DNA of 6,770 nt from Oligoflexia bacterium (GCA_013152105.1 JAADHA010000525.1:1-6770), one strand, 5' to 3'. Shown: positions 1 through 6,197, counted from the stretch's first letter. Notes: generated from the sequence alone by a model not told the origin. Made by a program: numbers and translations.

Positions 1-1124
1 GAGGCACCCCCGCCTGTCGATACGTGATCGACGCGGTCCGTCAGGTCCAAAGCCGCGATGGCCGCTGCGGAGTCGCCACCGCCGACGACAGTGTAGCCCG
101 GACATCCCGCGACGGCTTCGGCCACTCCCCGCGTTCCACTGGAGAAGGGATCCAGTTCGAACACACCCATGGGGCCGTTCCAGAAGACGGTGCCGGCGGT
201 CTGGATCTCGGAGCTGAAGTTGGCGACCGTGGCGGGTCCGATGTCCAGCCCCATGCAATCGTCTGGAATCGAGGTGACGACGCGCGCGTCTGCGTCCTTG
301 GCGGGTCTCTGGGCCACGATGTGGTCCACCGGGAGCAGCAGGCGCAGCCCCCGCTCTTCGCAGCGCTCGATGATGCGCTTGGCCAGGAGGACGCGCTCGT
401 CTTCAACCAGAGAGCGGCCGACTGGCTGCCCCATGGCCTTCAAGAAGGTGTAGGCCATGGCGCCGCCGATCAGCAGCGCATCACAGCGCCGCATGAAGCT
501 GTCGATGACGCCGATCTTGTCCGTCACCTTGGCGCCGCCGAGGATCGCAAGCAGGGGGCGCCGAGGCTGCTTCATCACGCGGCCCAGTGCTTCGATCTCG
601 CGCTGGACCAGGAGCCCCACCGCGGCGCGTTCCATCAACGCCGGCACACCGACGATGCTGGCGTGGGCGCGGTGCATCGAGCCGAAGGCGTCGTCGACAT
701 AGACATCGGCCAGGCGAGCAAGCGCCGCGGCAAAGTCGTCGTCATTGGCGGCTTCGCCAGGCTGAAAGCGAAGGTTCTCCACGATCAACAAGCCGCCTGG
801 GGGCAGCTCTGCGGCGAGCTGTTCGACGTTGTCACCAACGGTGTCGTGGGCGAACACGATCTCGGTGTCGAGCAATTCGGCCAAGCCGGCGGCCGCAGGT
901 TCTAGCGAGAACTTGCGGTTGACGGTCCCTTTGGGCCGGCCGAGGTGGCTGCAGATCACGGTGCGGCAGCGCCGTTCCTGCAGGTGCTGGATCGTGGGCA
1001 GGGCGGCACGGATCCGGTTGTCGTCGGTCACGTTGCCCTGGTCGTCCAGGGGCACGTTGAAGTCGACGCGCAGCAGGACCCGGTCTTCGTGCAGGTCCAG
1101 GTCGATGACCGAGGGCAGCGCCAT
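1..1124 (-). CDS. pgk: Phosphoglycerate kinase, C-terminus cut by window edge
   Basis: Cytosolic phosphoglycerate kinase, which transfers phosphate between 1,3-bisphosphoglycerate and ADP to give 3-phosphoglycerate and ATP. The reverse-strand frame is open for 374 codons from ATG at 1124 to the edge. The N-terminal substrate domain shows RVDFNVP (residues 19-25), SHLGRPKG (59-66), ENLRF with Arg119, and DVYVDDAFGSMHRAHAS (140-156) with Arg152. The C-terminal nucleotide domain shows GGAKVTDK (196-203), NGPMGVFE (316-323), GGGDS (348-352) and the start of the STGGGAS motif (369 on). The family is usually about 390-400 residues, so only some 20 residues are missing beyond the edge. The start is fixed by GGAGG four bases upstream and by homology. 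It overlaps the gap stop codon by one base, so the two are almost certainly co-transcribed and translationally coupled. No frameshift or missing key residue is seen. Confidence 0.98.
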   Translation of the reverse strand, partial: MALPSVIDLDLHEDRVLLRVDFNVPLDDQGNVTDDNRIRAALPTIQHLQERRCRTVICSHLGRPKGTVNRKFSLEPAAAGLAELLDTEIVFAHDTVGDNVEQLAAELPPGGLLIVENLRFQPGEAANDDDFAAALARLADVYVDDAFGSMHRAHASIVGVPALMERAAVGLLVQREIEALGRVMKQPRRPLLAILGGAKVTDKIGVIDSFMRRCDALLIGGAMAYTFLKAMGQPVGRSLVEDERVLLAKRIIERCEERGLRLLLPVDHIVAQRPAKDADARVVTSIPDDCMGLDIGPATVANFSSEIQTAGTVFWNGPMGVFELDPFSSGTRGVAEAVAGCPGYTVVGGGDSAAAIAALDLTDRVDHVSTGGGA

Positions 1125-2131
1125 CAGGCCTCCAGCAGGGCAAGGCGACGGGTGAGGTCCAGCATCCGGTTCGAGAAGCCCCACTCGTTGTCGTACCAAG
1201 CCAGCACCTTGGCCATGCGCGAGCCCATGGTCTGGGTCAAGGGCAGGTCCGCGATGGAGCTGTGTGGGTTGCCGACGAGATCGGTGGACACGATGGGGTC
1301 GGTGCTGGCTTGCAGCACGCCGTGGAGTGGGCCGGCCGCGGCCGCCGTGATGGCGTCGTTGATGGCGTCGACCGACACTTCTTTGGCGGACCGGAAGACC
1401 AGGTCGACCAGGCTGACGTTGGGCGTGGGGACGCGAATCGCCATGCCGTTGAGTTTGCCCACAAGCTGCGGCAGAACCAGACCGACGGCCTTTGCGGCGC
1501 CGGTCGAGGTGGGCACGATCGACAGGGCGGCGGCGCGGGCCCGCCGAAAGTCGGCGTGGGGTGCGTCGAGCAGGCGCTGATCCATGGTGTAGCTGTGAAT
1601 CGTGGTCATCAGGCCGGTCTCGATGCCGAATTCGGCGTCGAGGACCTTGGCCAGAGGAGCCAGGCAGTTGGTGGTACACGACGCGTTGGACAGGACCCGG
1701 TGCTCGGGTCGAAGCTGGTCGTCGTTGACGCCGATGCACACCGTCATGTCGACGGCGTCCTTGGCGGGAGCGCTGATGATGACGCGGCGGGCGCCCGCGT
1801 CGATGTGCTGTGCGGCCTTCGCGCGGGTTCGGAAGATCCCGGTGCATTCCAGCACCACGTCGACGTCGGTGGCTTTCCAGGGGAGCTTGGTGGGGTCCCG
1901 TTCGGCGCTGGTGGTGACCACCTTGTTGCCGATCTGGATCCCGCCATCGACGACCGCCACTGGCTGCTTGAAGTGACCATGGATCGAGTCATGGGCCAGC
2001 AGGTGGGCCAGCATATCGTCGCTGGTCAGGTCGTTGATGTGGACGAACTCGATGTTGTCGTCGTTCCAGCCAGCACGAAGGACACATCGGCCGATTCGGC
2101 CGAATCCGTTGAGGGCGACACGGATGGGCAT
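1124..2131 (-). CDS. gap: Type I glyceraldehyde-3-phosphate dehydrogenase
   Basis: Cytosolic GAPDH: oxidises glyceraldehyde-3-phosphate with NAD+ and phosphate to 1,3-bisphosphoglycerate, the substrate of the adjacent pgk product. The 335-residue length is normal. The N-terminus MPIRVALNGFGRIGR carries the Rossmann motif (N8-G14), and Asp34 sits where NAD-preferring enzymes have Asp. The catalytic segment SNASCTTNC places the nucleophile at Cys152, and His179 in TTIHSYT is the catalytic base. The phosphate-site residues Thr210-Gly211-Ala212 and Arg233 are present, as is WYDNEWGFSNR near the C-terminus (Asn315). The motif after Asp189 is Ala-Pro, a mix of the residues usually linked to NAD (Leu-Pro) or NADP (Ala-Ser) use; with Asp34, NAD is more likely. 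An in-frame TTG lies nine bases upstream (2140), but ATG at 2131 is preferred. It matches the family N-terminus and has AAGAGG nine bases upstream. First gene of the gap-pgk pair. Confidence 0.98.
   Translation of the reverse strand: MPIRVALNGFGRIGRCVLRAGWNDDNIEFVHINDLTSDDMLAHLLAHDSIHGHFKQPVAVVDGGIQIGNKVVTTSAERDPTKLPWKATDVDVVLECTGIFRTRAKAAQHIDAGARRVIISAPAKDAVDMTVCIGVNDDQLRPEHRVLSNASCTTNCLAPLAKVLDAEFGIETGLMTTIHSYTMDQRLLDAPHADFRRARAAALSIVPTSTGAAKAVGLVLPQLVGKLNGMAIRVPTPNVSLVDLVFRSAKEVSVDAINDAITAAAAGPLHGVLQASTDPIVSTDLVGNPHSSIADLPLTQTMGSRMAKVLAWYDNEWGFSNRMLDLTRRLALLEA
1129..1133 (-). promoter_or_regulatory. Shine-Dalgarno of pgk inside the gap 3' end
   Basis: On the reverse strand GGAGG lies four bases before the pgk ATG (1124-1122). 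It is embedded in the last sense codons of gap (Leu-Glu-Ala, then TGA). With the TGATG stop/start overlap, this is the usual arrangement for translational coupling or reinitiation. It supports the chosen pgk start. Confidence 0.8.
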
Positions 2132-2140
2132 GGGGGGCAA

Positions 2141-2146
2141 CCTCTT
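2141..2146 (-). promoter_or_regulatory. Shine-Dalgarno of gap
   Basis: Reverse-strand AAGAGG ends nine bases before the gap ATG at 2131. It directly abuts the alternative TTG at 2140, leaving no spacer for that codon. This argues for the ATG as the real start. Confidence 0.7.
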
Positions 2147-2210
2147 GTCTTTTTTGGGGGACGGCGAAAGATGGCGCCGTGGGGCGCTGGATGGGTGATT
2201 CGCGGGTCAG

Positions 2211-2222
2211 AGCGTTAACGCT
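2211..2222. repeat. Perfect 12-bp palindrome AGCGTTAACGCT
   Basis: AGCGTTAACGCT is identical to its own reverse complement. It sits about 80 bp upstream of the gap start, in the divergent intergenic region, and is AT-richer at its core than its surroundings. Symmetric sites of this size and place often bind dimeric transcription factors. No known consensus is recognised, so an operator role is only inferred. Confidence 0.4.
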
Positions 2223-2362
2223 GGGCTTGCTGCGGGGCCAGCATCTGGAGATCGCACTGCCGGCTCGTCGCAAACGTACCTTGGCCTGGTGAAGACCATG
2301 CTGCTGGGCCGCTAATCGCGAAACGCCTCGGGGTCCCTGCGGCCTCGATCAGCGCGGTTCGA
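2219..2362 (+). other. In-frame upstream extension of the flavoprotein, no standard start codon
   Basis: The flavoprotein frame stays open upstream of TTG 2363, back to a TAA at 2216-2218, but these 48 codons contain no ATG, GTG, TTG or CTG. The segment from about 2273 reads NVPWPGEDHAAGPLIAKRLG, followed by VPAASISAVR and then LLRRSVDGRR. From knowledge of COG2509 proteins, this resembles their usual N-terminus: a short strand, a helix ending in 'A-x-x-LG', then 'RRSVDAR'. The stretch therefore looks like real coding sequence. Either initiation uses a non-standard codon, or a frameshift (biological or a sequencing error) separates it from its start. An ATG at 2191 in another frame opens a 33-codon frame ending at 2292, so a +1 shift before 2290 could connect the two. 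Confidence 0.55.
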
Positions 2363-3877
2363 TTGTTGAGAAGATCCGTTGACGGCCGGCGTCGCCCTCC
2401 GGTGTGGTTGGCCAACTACCGCGTGGACCTCTGCGATGGAGCGGCGGGCGAGGCCGCCGTGCTGTCCCGGGCTCCCCACGGCGTACGCGCCCTGAGTGAC
2501 CGTGACGAACGTCGCTACGCCTTGGTCGAAGAGGCGCCGGTGCGTCGCGCTGCCTGGCCTGGCGACCAGCGACCGATCGTGGTCGGCGCGGGGCCGGGGG
2601 GGCTCTTCGCGGCCCTTCGCCTGGGAGAGGCGGGCGCGCCAGTCGTGTTGCTGGAGCGGGGTGAACCGGTCGAGCGGCGGCACCATGACGTTCGGGCTTT
2701 CTGGCGGCGCGGCGAGCTGGACCGGGACAGCAATGTGGTCTTCGGCGAGGGCGGCGCGGGCGCCTTCTCGGACGGGAAGATCTACACCCGTCGGCGGGAT
2801 GGTGACTTGGGCTGGATCTTTCGCCGCCTGGTCGACCATGGGGCGGACCCACAGGTACTGGAAGAGGGCTGGGCCCACCTGGGCACTGACCGAATCCGTG
2901 AGATCCTGCCCAGGCTTCGCCAGCGCCTGGTTGATCTGGGGGTCGACGTGCGCTTTCGTACGCGCGTGGACGCCTTCTTGGTGGAGGCGGGGAGATGCGT
3001 GGGCGTGCGCCTTGGCGACGGGTCCGAGCTGCGCGGCGCCCCGGTCATCGTGGCCACGGGCCACTCAGCGCGCGACACTTGGGCCGCCATGCTCGACGCG
3101 GGGGCGGCAGCCGAGCAGCGGCCCATCCACATTGGGGCGCGGATCGAGCATCCACAGCGCCTGATCGACCTGGCTCGGTACGGACGAGCACGGGGAGATC
3201 TCCCGCCGGCCAGCTACCGGCTCACATCTCGCCCACCCCAAGGCAAGGCGCGGCCCGCGCACACCTTCTGCATGTGCCCAGGGGGGACCGTGGTGGCGGC
3301 CAGCAACCTGCCCGAGCGGGTCGTGGTGAACGGCATGTCCTACTCGGGTCGGCGTTCGTCCTTGGCCAACGCGGCGGTGGTCGTGCAGGTGACGCCCGCG
3401 GACTATCCGGGCAGCGATCCCCTGGCCGGAGCCCGTTTCCAGGACGCCATCGAGGCTCGCGCCTTCTGCTGTGGTGGCAAGGGCTTCAAGGCCCCGGCCC
3501 AGCGGGTCGAGGACCTCCTGGCCGGGCGCGCGAGTACGTCGGTGGGTCGCGTCAGCTACACCTTGGGCGTACGCCCCGCGGACCTCCGCGACGTGCTACC
3601 CGAGCCGCTGATCGACGGCATGATCGCTGCCCTGAGGCACTTCGACCGCCGGCTGCATGGCTTCGCGGGACCTGATGCCGTGCTGATCGCCCCCGAGACG
3701 CGGACGACGGCACCGCTCCGCTTCTTGCGGTCCCCGGAGCGTGAGTCCACCACTCTTCCGGGGCTGATGCCCATTGGAGAGGGTGCCGGCTACGCGGGGG
3801 GGATCGTGAGCGCGGCGCTGGATGGCTACCGTGCAGCCCAGGTGCTGGTCGAGCGCTTCTGCCCTCGACTGGCATAG
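2363..3877 (+). CDS. NAD(P)/FAD-dependent oxidoreductase, COG2509 family
   Basis: Predicted cytosolic flavoprotein of the 'uncharacterised FAD-dependent dehydrogenase' family (COG2509); substrate unknown. Counted from TTG 2363 (504 residues), the dinucleotide-binding motif is VVGAGPGG (73-80) with LLERG (96-100) closing the first Rossmann unit. Family signatures follow: SNVVFGEGGAGAFSDGK (123-139), GHSARDT, IGARIEHPQ, FCMCPGG (302-308) with Cys303 and Cys305, VVNGMSYSGR, and the C-terminal FAD-binding GEGAGYAGG (472-480). Members are usually somewhat longer at the N-terminus. The missing part is found in frame upstream (2273-2362), so the true start is probably before 2363; TTG 2363 is simply the first usable start codon and lacks a Shine-Dalgarno. 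It diverges from gap and converges on the lipoprotein gene with a 4-bp gap. Family assignment is firm; the start and reaction are not. Confidence 0.9.
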   Translation: MLRRSVDGRRRPPVWLANYRVDLCDGAAGEAAVLSRAPHGVRALSDRDERRYALVEEAPVRRAAWPGDQRPIVVGAGPGGLFAALRLGEAGAPVVLLERGEPVERRHHDVRAFWRRGELDRDSNVVFGEGGAGAFSDGKIYTRRRDGDLGWIFRRLVDHGADPQVLEEGWAHLGTDRIREILPRLRQRLVDLGVDVRFRTRVDAFLVEAGRCVGVRLGDGSELRGAPVIVATGHSARDTWAAMLDAGAAAEQRPIHIGARIEHPQRLIDLARYGRARGDLPPASYRLTSRPPQGKARPAHTFCMCPGGTVVAASNLPERVVVNGMSYSGRRSSLANAAVVVQVTPADYPGSDPLAGARFQDAIEARAFCCGGKGFKAPAQRVEDLLAGRASTSVGRVSYTLGVRPADLRDVLPEPLIDGMIAALRHFDRRLHGFAGPDAVLIAPETRTTAPLRFLRSPERESTTLPGLMPIGEGAGYAGGIVSAALDGYRAAQVLVERFCPRLA

Positions 3878-3881
3878 GCGA

Positions 3882-4340
3882 TCAGCGGAAGGCGACTTCG
3901 ATGTCGTCCCCGACGATGTCGATCTTGGCTCGGGTGCTGGTGCCGGGCTCGCGGCCCGCGCAGTCGGTGGTGCCGATGACCCACGAGATGGTCGCCGAAG
4001 AATTCGACGTGGCGGCTTCCATGGTCCAGGTGCCGTGCTCGGTACACTCCATGCGTTCGTCGCCCGCGTCGACATAGCCGCTGGCGGACCATTCGTTGTC
4101 GGCCGTGAAATTCAGTGTGCTGAGGACGACCGTGGCGCCGCCATTGTCGACGGCGAGGAAGTTGTGGACCGTCATCGACGTCAGCGCTGACAGGAAGCCC
4201 TGGCTGGTCGCGTCGGTGGGGTAGGTGCCCGTCTTCTTGGCGGAGGCGGAGGGCTTGGAGTCCCCGGCCGCGGCGGGCGCGGGCTTCTTTCCGCCGCAGC
4301 CGACGATCAGAGGCAAGGCGAGAAACAGGACCGAGGCCAT
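3882..4340 (-). CDS. Small predicted lipoprotein, unknown family
   Basis: A 152-residue protein with a short hydrophobic leader and a lipobox Ile-Val-Gly-Cys with Cys15 as the lipidation site. The leader (residues 1-14) has no Lys or Arg before the hydrophobic stretch, which is unusual. After Cys15 comes a Gly-Lys-Lys-Pro, Ala/Ser/Lys-rich linker (16-38), typical of exported lipoproteins. The rest (40-152) alternates polar and hydrophobic residues and looks beta-rich, with two cysteines (Cys99, Cys127) that could form a disulfide outside the cytoplasm. I recognise no family. The start is well supported: ATG at 4340 has AGGAG six bases upstream, and an in-frame TAG lies just beyond. The stop is 4 bp from the flavoprotein stop (convergent). 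The gene diverges from the membrane-protein gene, sharing a short promoter region. Confidence 0.85.
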   Translation of the reverse strand: MASVLFLALPLIVGCGGKKPAPAAAGDSKPSASAKKTGTYPTDATSQGFLSALTSMTVHNFLAVDNGGATVVLSTLNFTADNEWSASGYVDAGDERMECTEHGTWTMEAATSNSSATISWVIGTTDCAGREPGTSTRAKIDIVGDDIEVAFR

Positions 4341-4433
4341 CTTTGGCTCCTAGTGTTTGGCTTATCTCCTCCGCGGCTTGCGGGTCGGCTTGCGCTTGTG
4401 AGGCGGGATGCCCGCGGCGTAGCCTTCGCGGCG
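4341..4433. promoter_or_regulatory. Short divergent intergenic region, lipoprotein / membrane protein
   Basis: About 93 bp separate the lipoprotein start from the preferred membrane-protein start, so both promoters must be here or inside the genes. I see no clear -35/-10 elements. It holds a 9-bp direct repeat CGGCTTGCG (4374-4382 and 4386-4394, 12-bp period) and a small inverted repeat GCGGG-ATG-CCCGC (4403-4415). If the membrane protein starts at GTG 4353 or 4398, part of this region is coding. Confidence 0.4.
4347..4351 (-). promoter_or_regulatory. Shine-Dalgarno of the lipoprotein gene
   Basis: Reverse-strand AGGAG lies six bases before the ATG at 4340. The same bases include an in-frame stop (TAG) that rules out any start further upstream. 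Confidence 0.75.
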
Positions 4434-6197
4434 ATGCCCCCCTCTCTGCGTCCCTCGCTGCGTCCCGCTCTGCGCTACCGGCTCCCATGGCGAGCCCTCG
4501 CCTACCTGCTGCTGGCCGTGGTCATCACCTGGCCCGCGGCGGCCGGTCTGGGTCGGACCGTGCCGGGGGCGGACCGGACGGATCTTTGGAATGCGCTCTG
4601 GTCGATCTGGTTCTTTGTTCAGTCCGTCACGACTGGAACGCTGCCTTGGCACACGGCGCTGCTCGCCCCGCCAGCCGGCGGCAGCCTGTTGGTGGCGGAC
4701 CCGCTCAACGCCGCCTTGGCCCTGCCGCTTGTGCCGGTGATCGGCCTGCCAGCGGCCTACTCGATCCTGGTGATCGGGCAGGTGGCGTTCTCAGGCTGGG
4801 CGGCGCACAAGCTGGCCGCGGATGTCGCAGGCGCCGCGGGGCTGAATGCGGGCGTCGCGGGGAGCATCGCCGGGACGGCCTACGCGACGGCACCGGTCCT
4901 GCGGGCCGCGATCCACAACGGAAGCTCGGAGGGGATCGGAGGGGGCTTTGTGGCCTTGGCCGCGTGGGCCTGCTGGCGCGCCGCGCGAGAGGGTGGCCTT
5001 CGTCGCGCGGTGCTCGCTGGCCTTGCGTTGCTGCTCGCGGCGCTGGCTTCCTGGTATGGCGCGGTCGTGGCCTTTCTCTTCGCCGGGGCGCTGGCGCTGC
5101 TTGGGCTTCATGGCCGTTGGCGAGCGACGCTGGCCGCTCGGCTCGGCGCGCTGTTGCTGGGACTGGCGCTGGTGACCCCGCTGGCCTTGGCGACCCGGGC
5201 CGCGGTCTCGGCGCCCGACAACCTGGTGCGGATCAAGAACCCACGAGAGCTGGCGACGGTACGGCGCAGTACAGGACCGGCGGACATCCGCGGCTATTTC
5301 ATGCCGGGCGACTTTCGGTCCCCCGACTTTCGCAGCCTGTCCCGGTATGGCGAGCAGTTCTTCCATTGCCACTACCTGGGCTGGGTGATTCTGCTGGGGG
5401 CCGGGCTGTCCTTGCGACGGCGGGTCGACGCGGCCTGGCTGTGGCTCGCCGGGCTGTGCGGCCTGTTGCTGAGCCTGGGACCGGTGGCGGTCCGCGATGG
5501 CGCCGCCTGGATCATCATGGGGGATCGCGCGATCCCCTTGCCCTATCTGCTGGTCGAGTCGCTGCCGGGTTTCTCCAGCTTGTCTCTGCTCTACCGGCTG
5601 GCTCAGGCGCCGGCCCTGGCGGGCGCTGTGTTGGCGGGCTGTGGCGCGGCGGGGGTCTCTGGGCGCGGCCTGGTGGGCGTCCTGGGGGTCGCGGGTGTCC
5701 TGCTGGAGGGGCGCTTCCTGTCGCCCTTGGGCGCGTTGCCGGGCGTCGTCTCGGTCCAAGTCGCGTCGTCCATTGTAGCCCTGGCGGATGCACCTCCTGG
5801 GGTGGTGATCGACTTCCCGGTGGTCGGTGGCAGGCGCTATCTCTTCGAGCAGACCGTACACCAGCACCCGATGGCCGGGACGCTGAATTTTCCCAACAAC
5901 GCGGTGGGGCAGAGGGCCTGGCGCGGCCTCGCCGAAGCCGCCGCAGCGGTCACGGACTCGGCCTCCGCAGCGAGCGCGGGCGGTGGAACGCTCACTCAGG
6001 CCGACCGGGTTCAATTCCGGACCTTGGCTTCCCACCGGGCGCGGGCCGCTGGTGTCCGCTATGTGGTGGTACACGACGACCCCTGGGCTCGACCCGATAT
6101 GCAGGACGAGGCAGTGCGCATCCTTGAGCAGGCCCTGGTGCCCCTGGCCACTGGCAGAGATGATGTCGGTGACGTGCGGGTCTACGCCTTATGGTGA
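4434..6197 (+). CDS. Polytopic membrane protein, GT-C glycosyltransferase-like
   Basis: Integral membrane protein of about 587 residues, resembling the large GT-C-like/YfhO-like bacterial proteins, many of them unassigned. GT-C enzymes transfer sugars from lipid-linked donors outside the cytoplasmic membrane; activity here is inferred. After a basic N-terminus comes TM1 (about 21-40). A loop follows with Asp47 and Asp50 ahead of LWNALWSIWFF, where GT-C proteins carry acidic catalytic residues. A run of roughly ten hydrophobic segments extends to about residue 440. A family-like LPGFSSLSLLYRLAQAPALA segment precedes the last helices. The end is soluble, with VVIDFPVVGGRRYLFEQTVH and GVRYVVVHDD. 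ATG 4434 is chosen because it precedes TM1 directly. In-frame GTG codons at 4353 and 4398 are alternatives; none has a good Shine-Dalgarno. The stop overlaps the next gene's start, suggesting an operon. Confidence 0.8.
   Translation: MPPSLRPSLRPALRYRLPWRALAYLLLAVVITWPAAAGLGRTVPGADRTDLWNALWSIWFFVQSVTTGTLPWHTALLAPPAGGSLLVADPLNAALALPLVPVIGLPAAYSILVIGQVAFSGWAAHKLAADVAGAAGLNAGVAGSIAGTAYATAPVLRAAIHNGSSEGIGGGFVALAAWACWRAAREGGLRRAVLAGLALLLAALASWYGAVVAFLFAGALALLGLHGRWRATLAARLGALLLGLALVTPLALATRAAVSAPDNLVRIKNPRELATVRRSTGPADIRGYFMPGDFRSPDFRSLSRYGEQFFHCHYLGWVILLGAGLSLRRRVDAAWLWLAGLCGLLLSLGPVAVRDGAAWIIMGDRAIPLPYLLVESLPGFSSLSLLYRLAQAPALAGAVLAGCGAAGVSGRGLVGVLGVAGVLLEGRFLSPLGALPGVVSVQVASSIVALADAPPGVVIDFPVVGGRRYLFEQTVHQHPMAGTLNFPNNAVGQRAWRGLAEAAAAVTDSASAASAGGGTLTQADRVQFRTLASHRARAAGVRYVVVHDDPWARPDMQDEAVRILEQALVPLATGRDDVGDVRVYALW
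4446..4474 (+). repeat. Short tandem repeat, 12-bp period, at membrane-protein N-terminus
   Basis: CTGCGTCCC occurs at 4446-4454 and 4458-4466, and a third partial copy (CTGCG) starts at 4470. Out of phase with the unit, it encodes a repeating Leu-Arg-Pro-Ser/Ala pattern, giving a basic N-terminus before TM1. Too short to be a minisatellite of note. Confidence 0.5.

Larger units (their letters stand above)
2132..2362. promoter_or_regulatory. Divergent intergenic region between gap and the FAD dehydrogenase
   Basis: Promoters for gap (leftward) and probably for the flavoprotein gene (rightward) must lie here or within the flanks, because the two genes diverge. I see no convincing -35/-10 pair on either strand. 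Visible structure: a T6 run at 2149-2154 (A-rich on the gap leader strand), a 5-bp GC hairpin with a 4-base loop at 2174-2187, and a perfect 12-bp palindrome at 2211-2222. The right part (from about 2260) probably codes for the flavoprotein N-terminus, so the true regulatory segment is likely about 2132-2260. Confidence 0.45.

Noticed and set aside
24..905. Long plus-strand open frame (293 codons) opposite pgk
   Set aside because: It is antisense to a fully conserved pgk. Its translation has no recognisable domain, and long antisense frames are expected in GC-rich coding DNA.
2144..2172. Possible rightward promoter (TTGTCT, 17 bp, AAAGAT)
   Set aside because: Only 4/6 and 3/6 matches to the sigma-70 consensus, part of it in a T-run. 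Not enough to call in an organism whose promoter consensus is unknown.
2174..2187. GC hairpin in the gap leader
   Set aside because: Only a 5-bp stem and no following U-tract on either strand; no attenuator or riboswitch pattern is visible.
1262..2218. Plus-strand open frame (318 codons) opposite gap
   Set aside because: Antisense to an intact GAPDH, with a His/Gly/Val/Asp-rich translation lacking any family signature. It is a codon-bias shadow.
2171..2218. 15-codon frame (ATG 2171 to TAA 2218) ahead of the flavoprotein
   Set aside because: Could be an upstream leader peptide in the same frame as the flavoprotein, but there is no ribosome binding site or regulatory codon pattern.
2312..3064. 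250-codon minus-strand frame opposite the flavoprotein gene
   Set aside because: Antisense to the conserved FAD-binding region; no domain features.
4791..6074. 427-codon minus-strand frame opposite the membrane-protein gene
   Set aside because: Gln/Arg/Pro-rich low-complexity translation typical of antisense to hydrophobic GC-rich codons, with no supporting start context.
4343..6127. 594-codon open frame overlapping the membrane-protein gene in another forward frame
   Set aside because: Its product would be Gly/Arg/Ala-rich with no membrane or domain pattern, whereas the chosen frame gives a coherent series of membrane segments and a family-like C-terminal domain.
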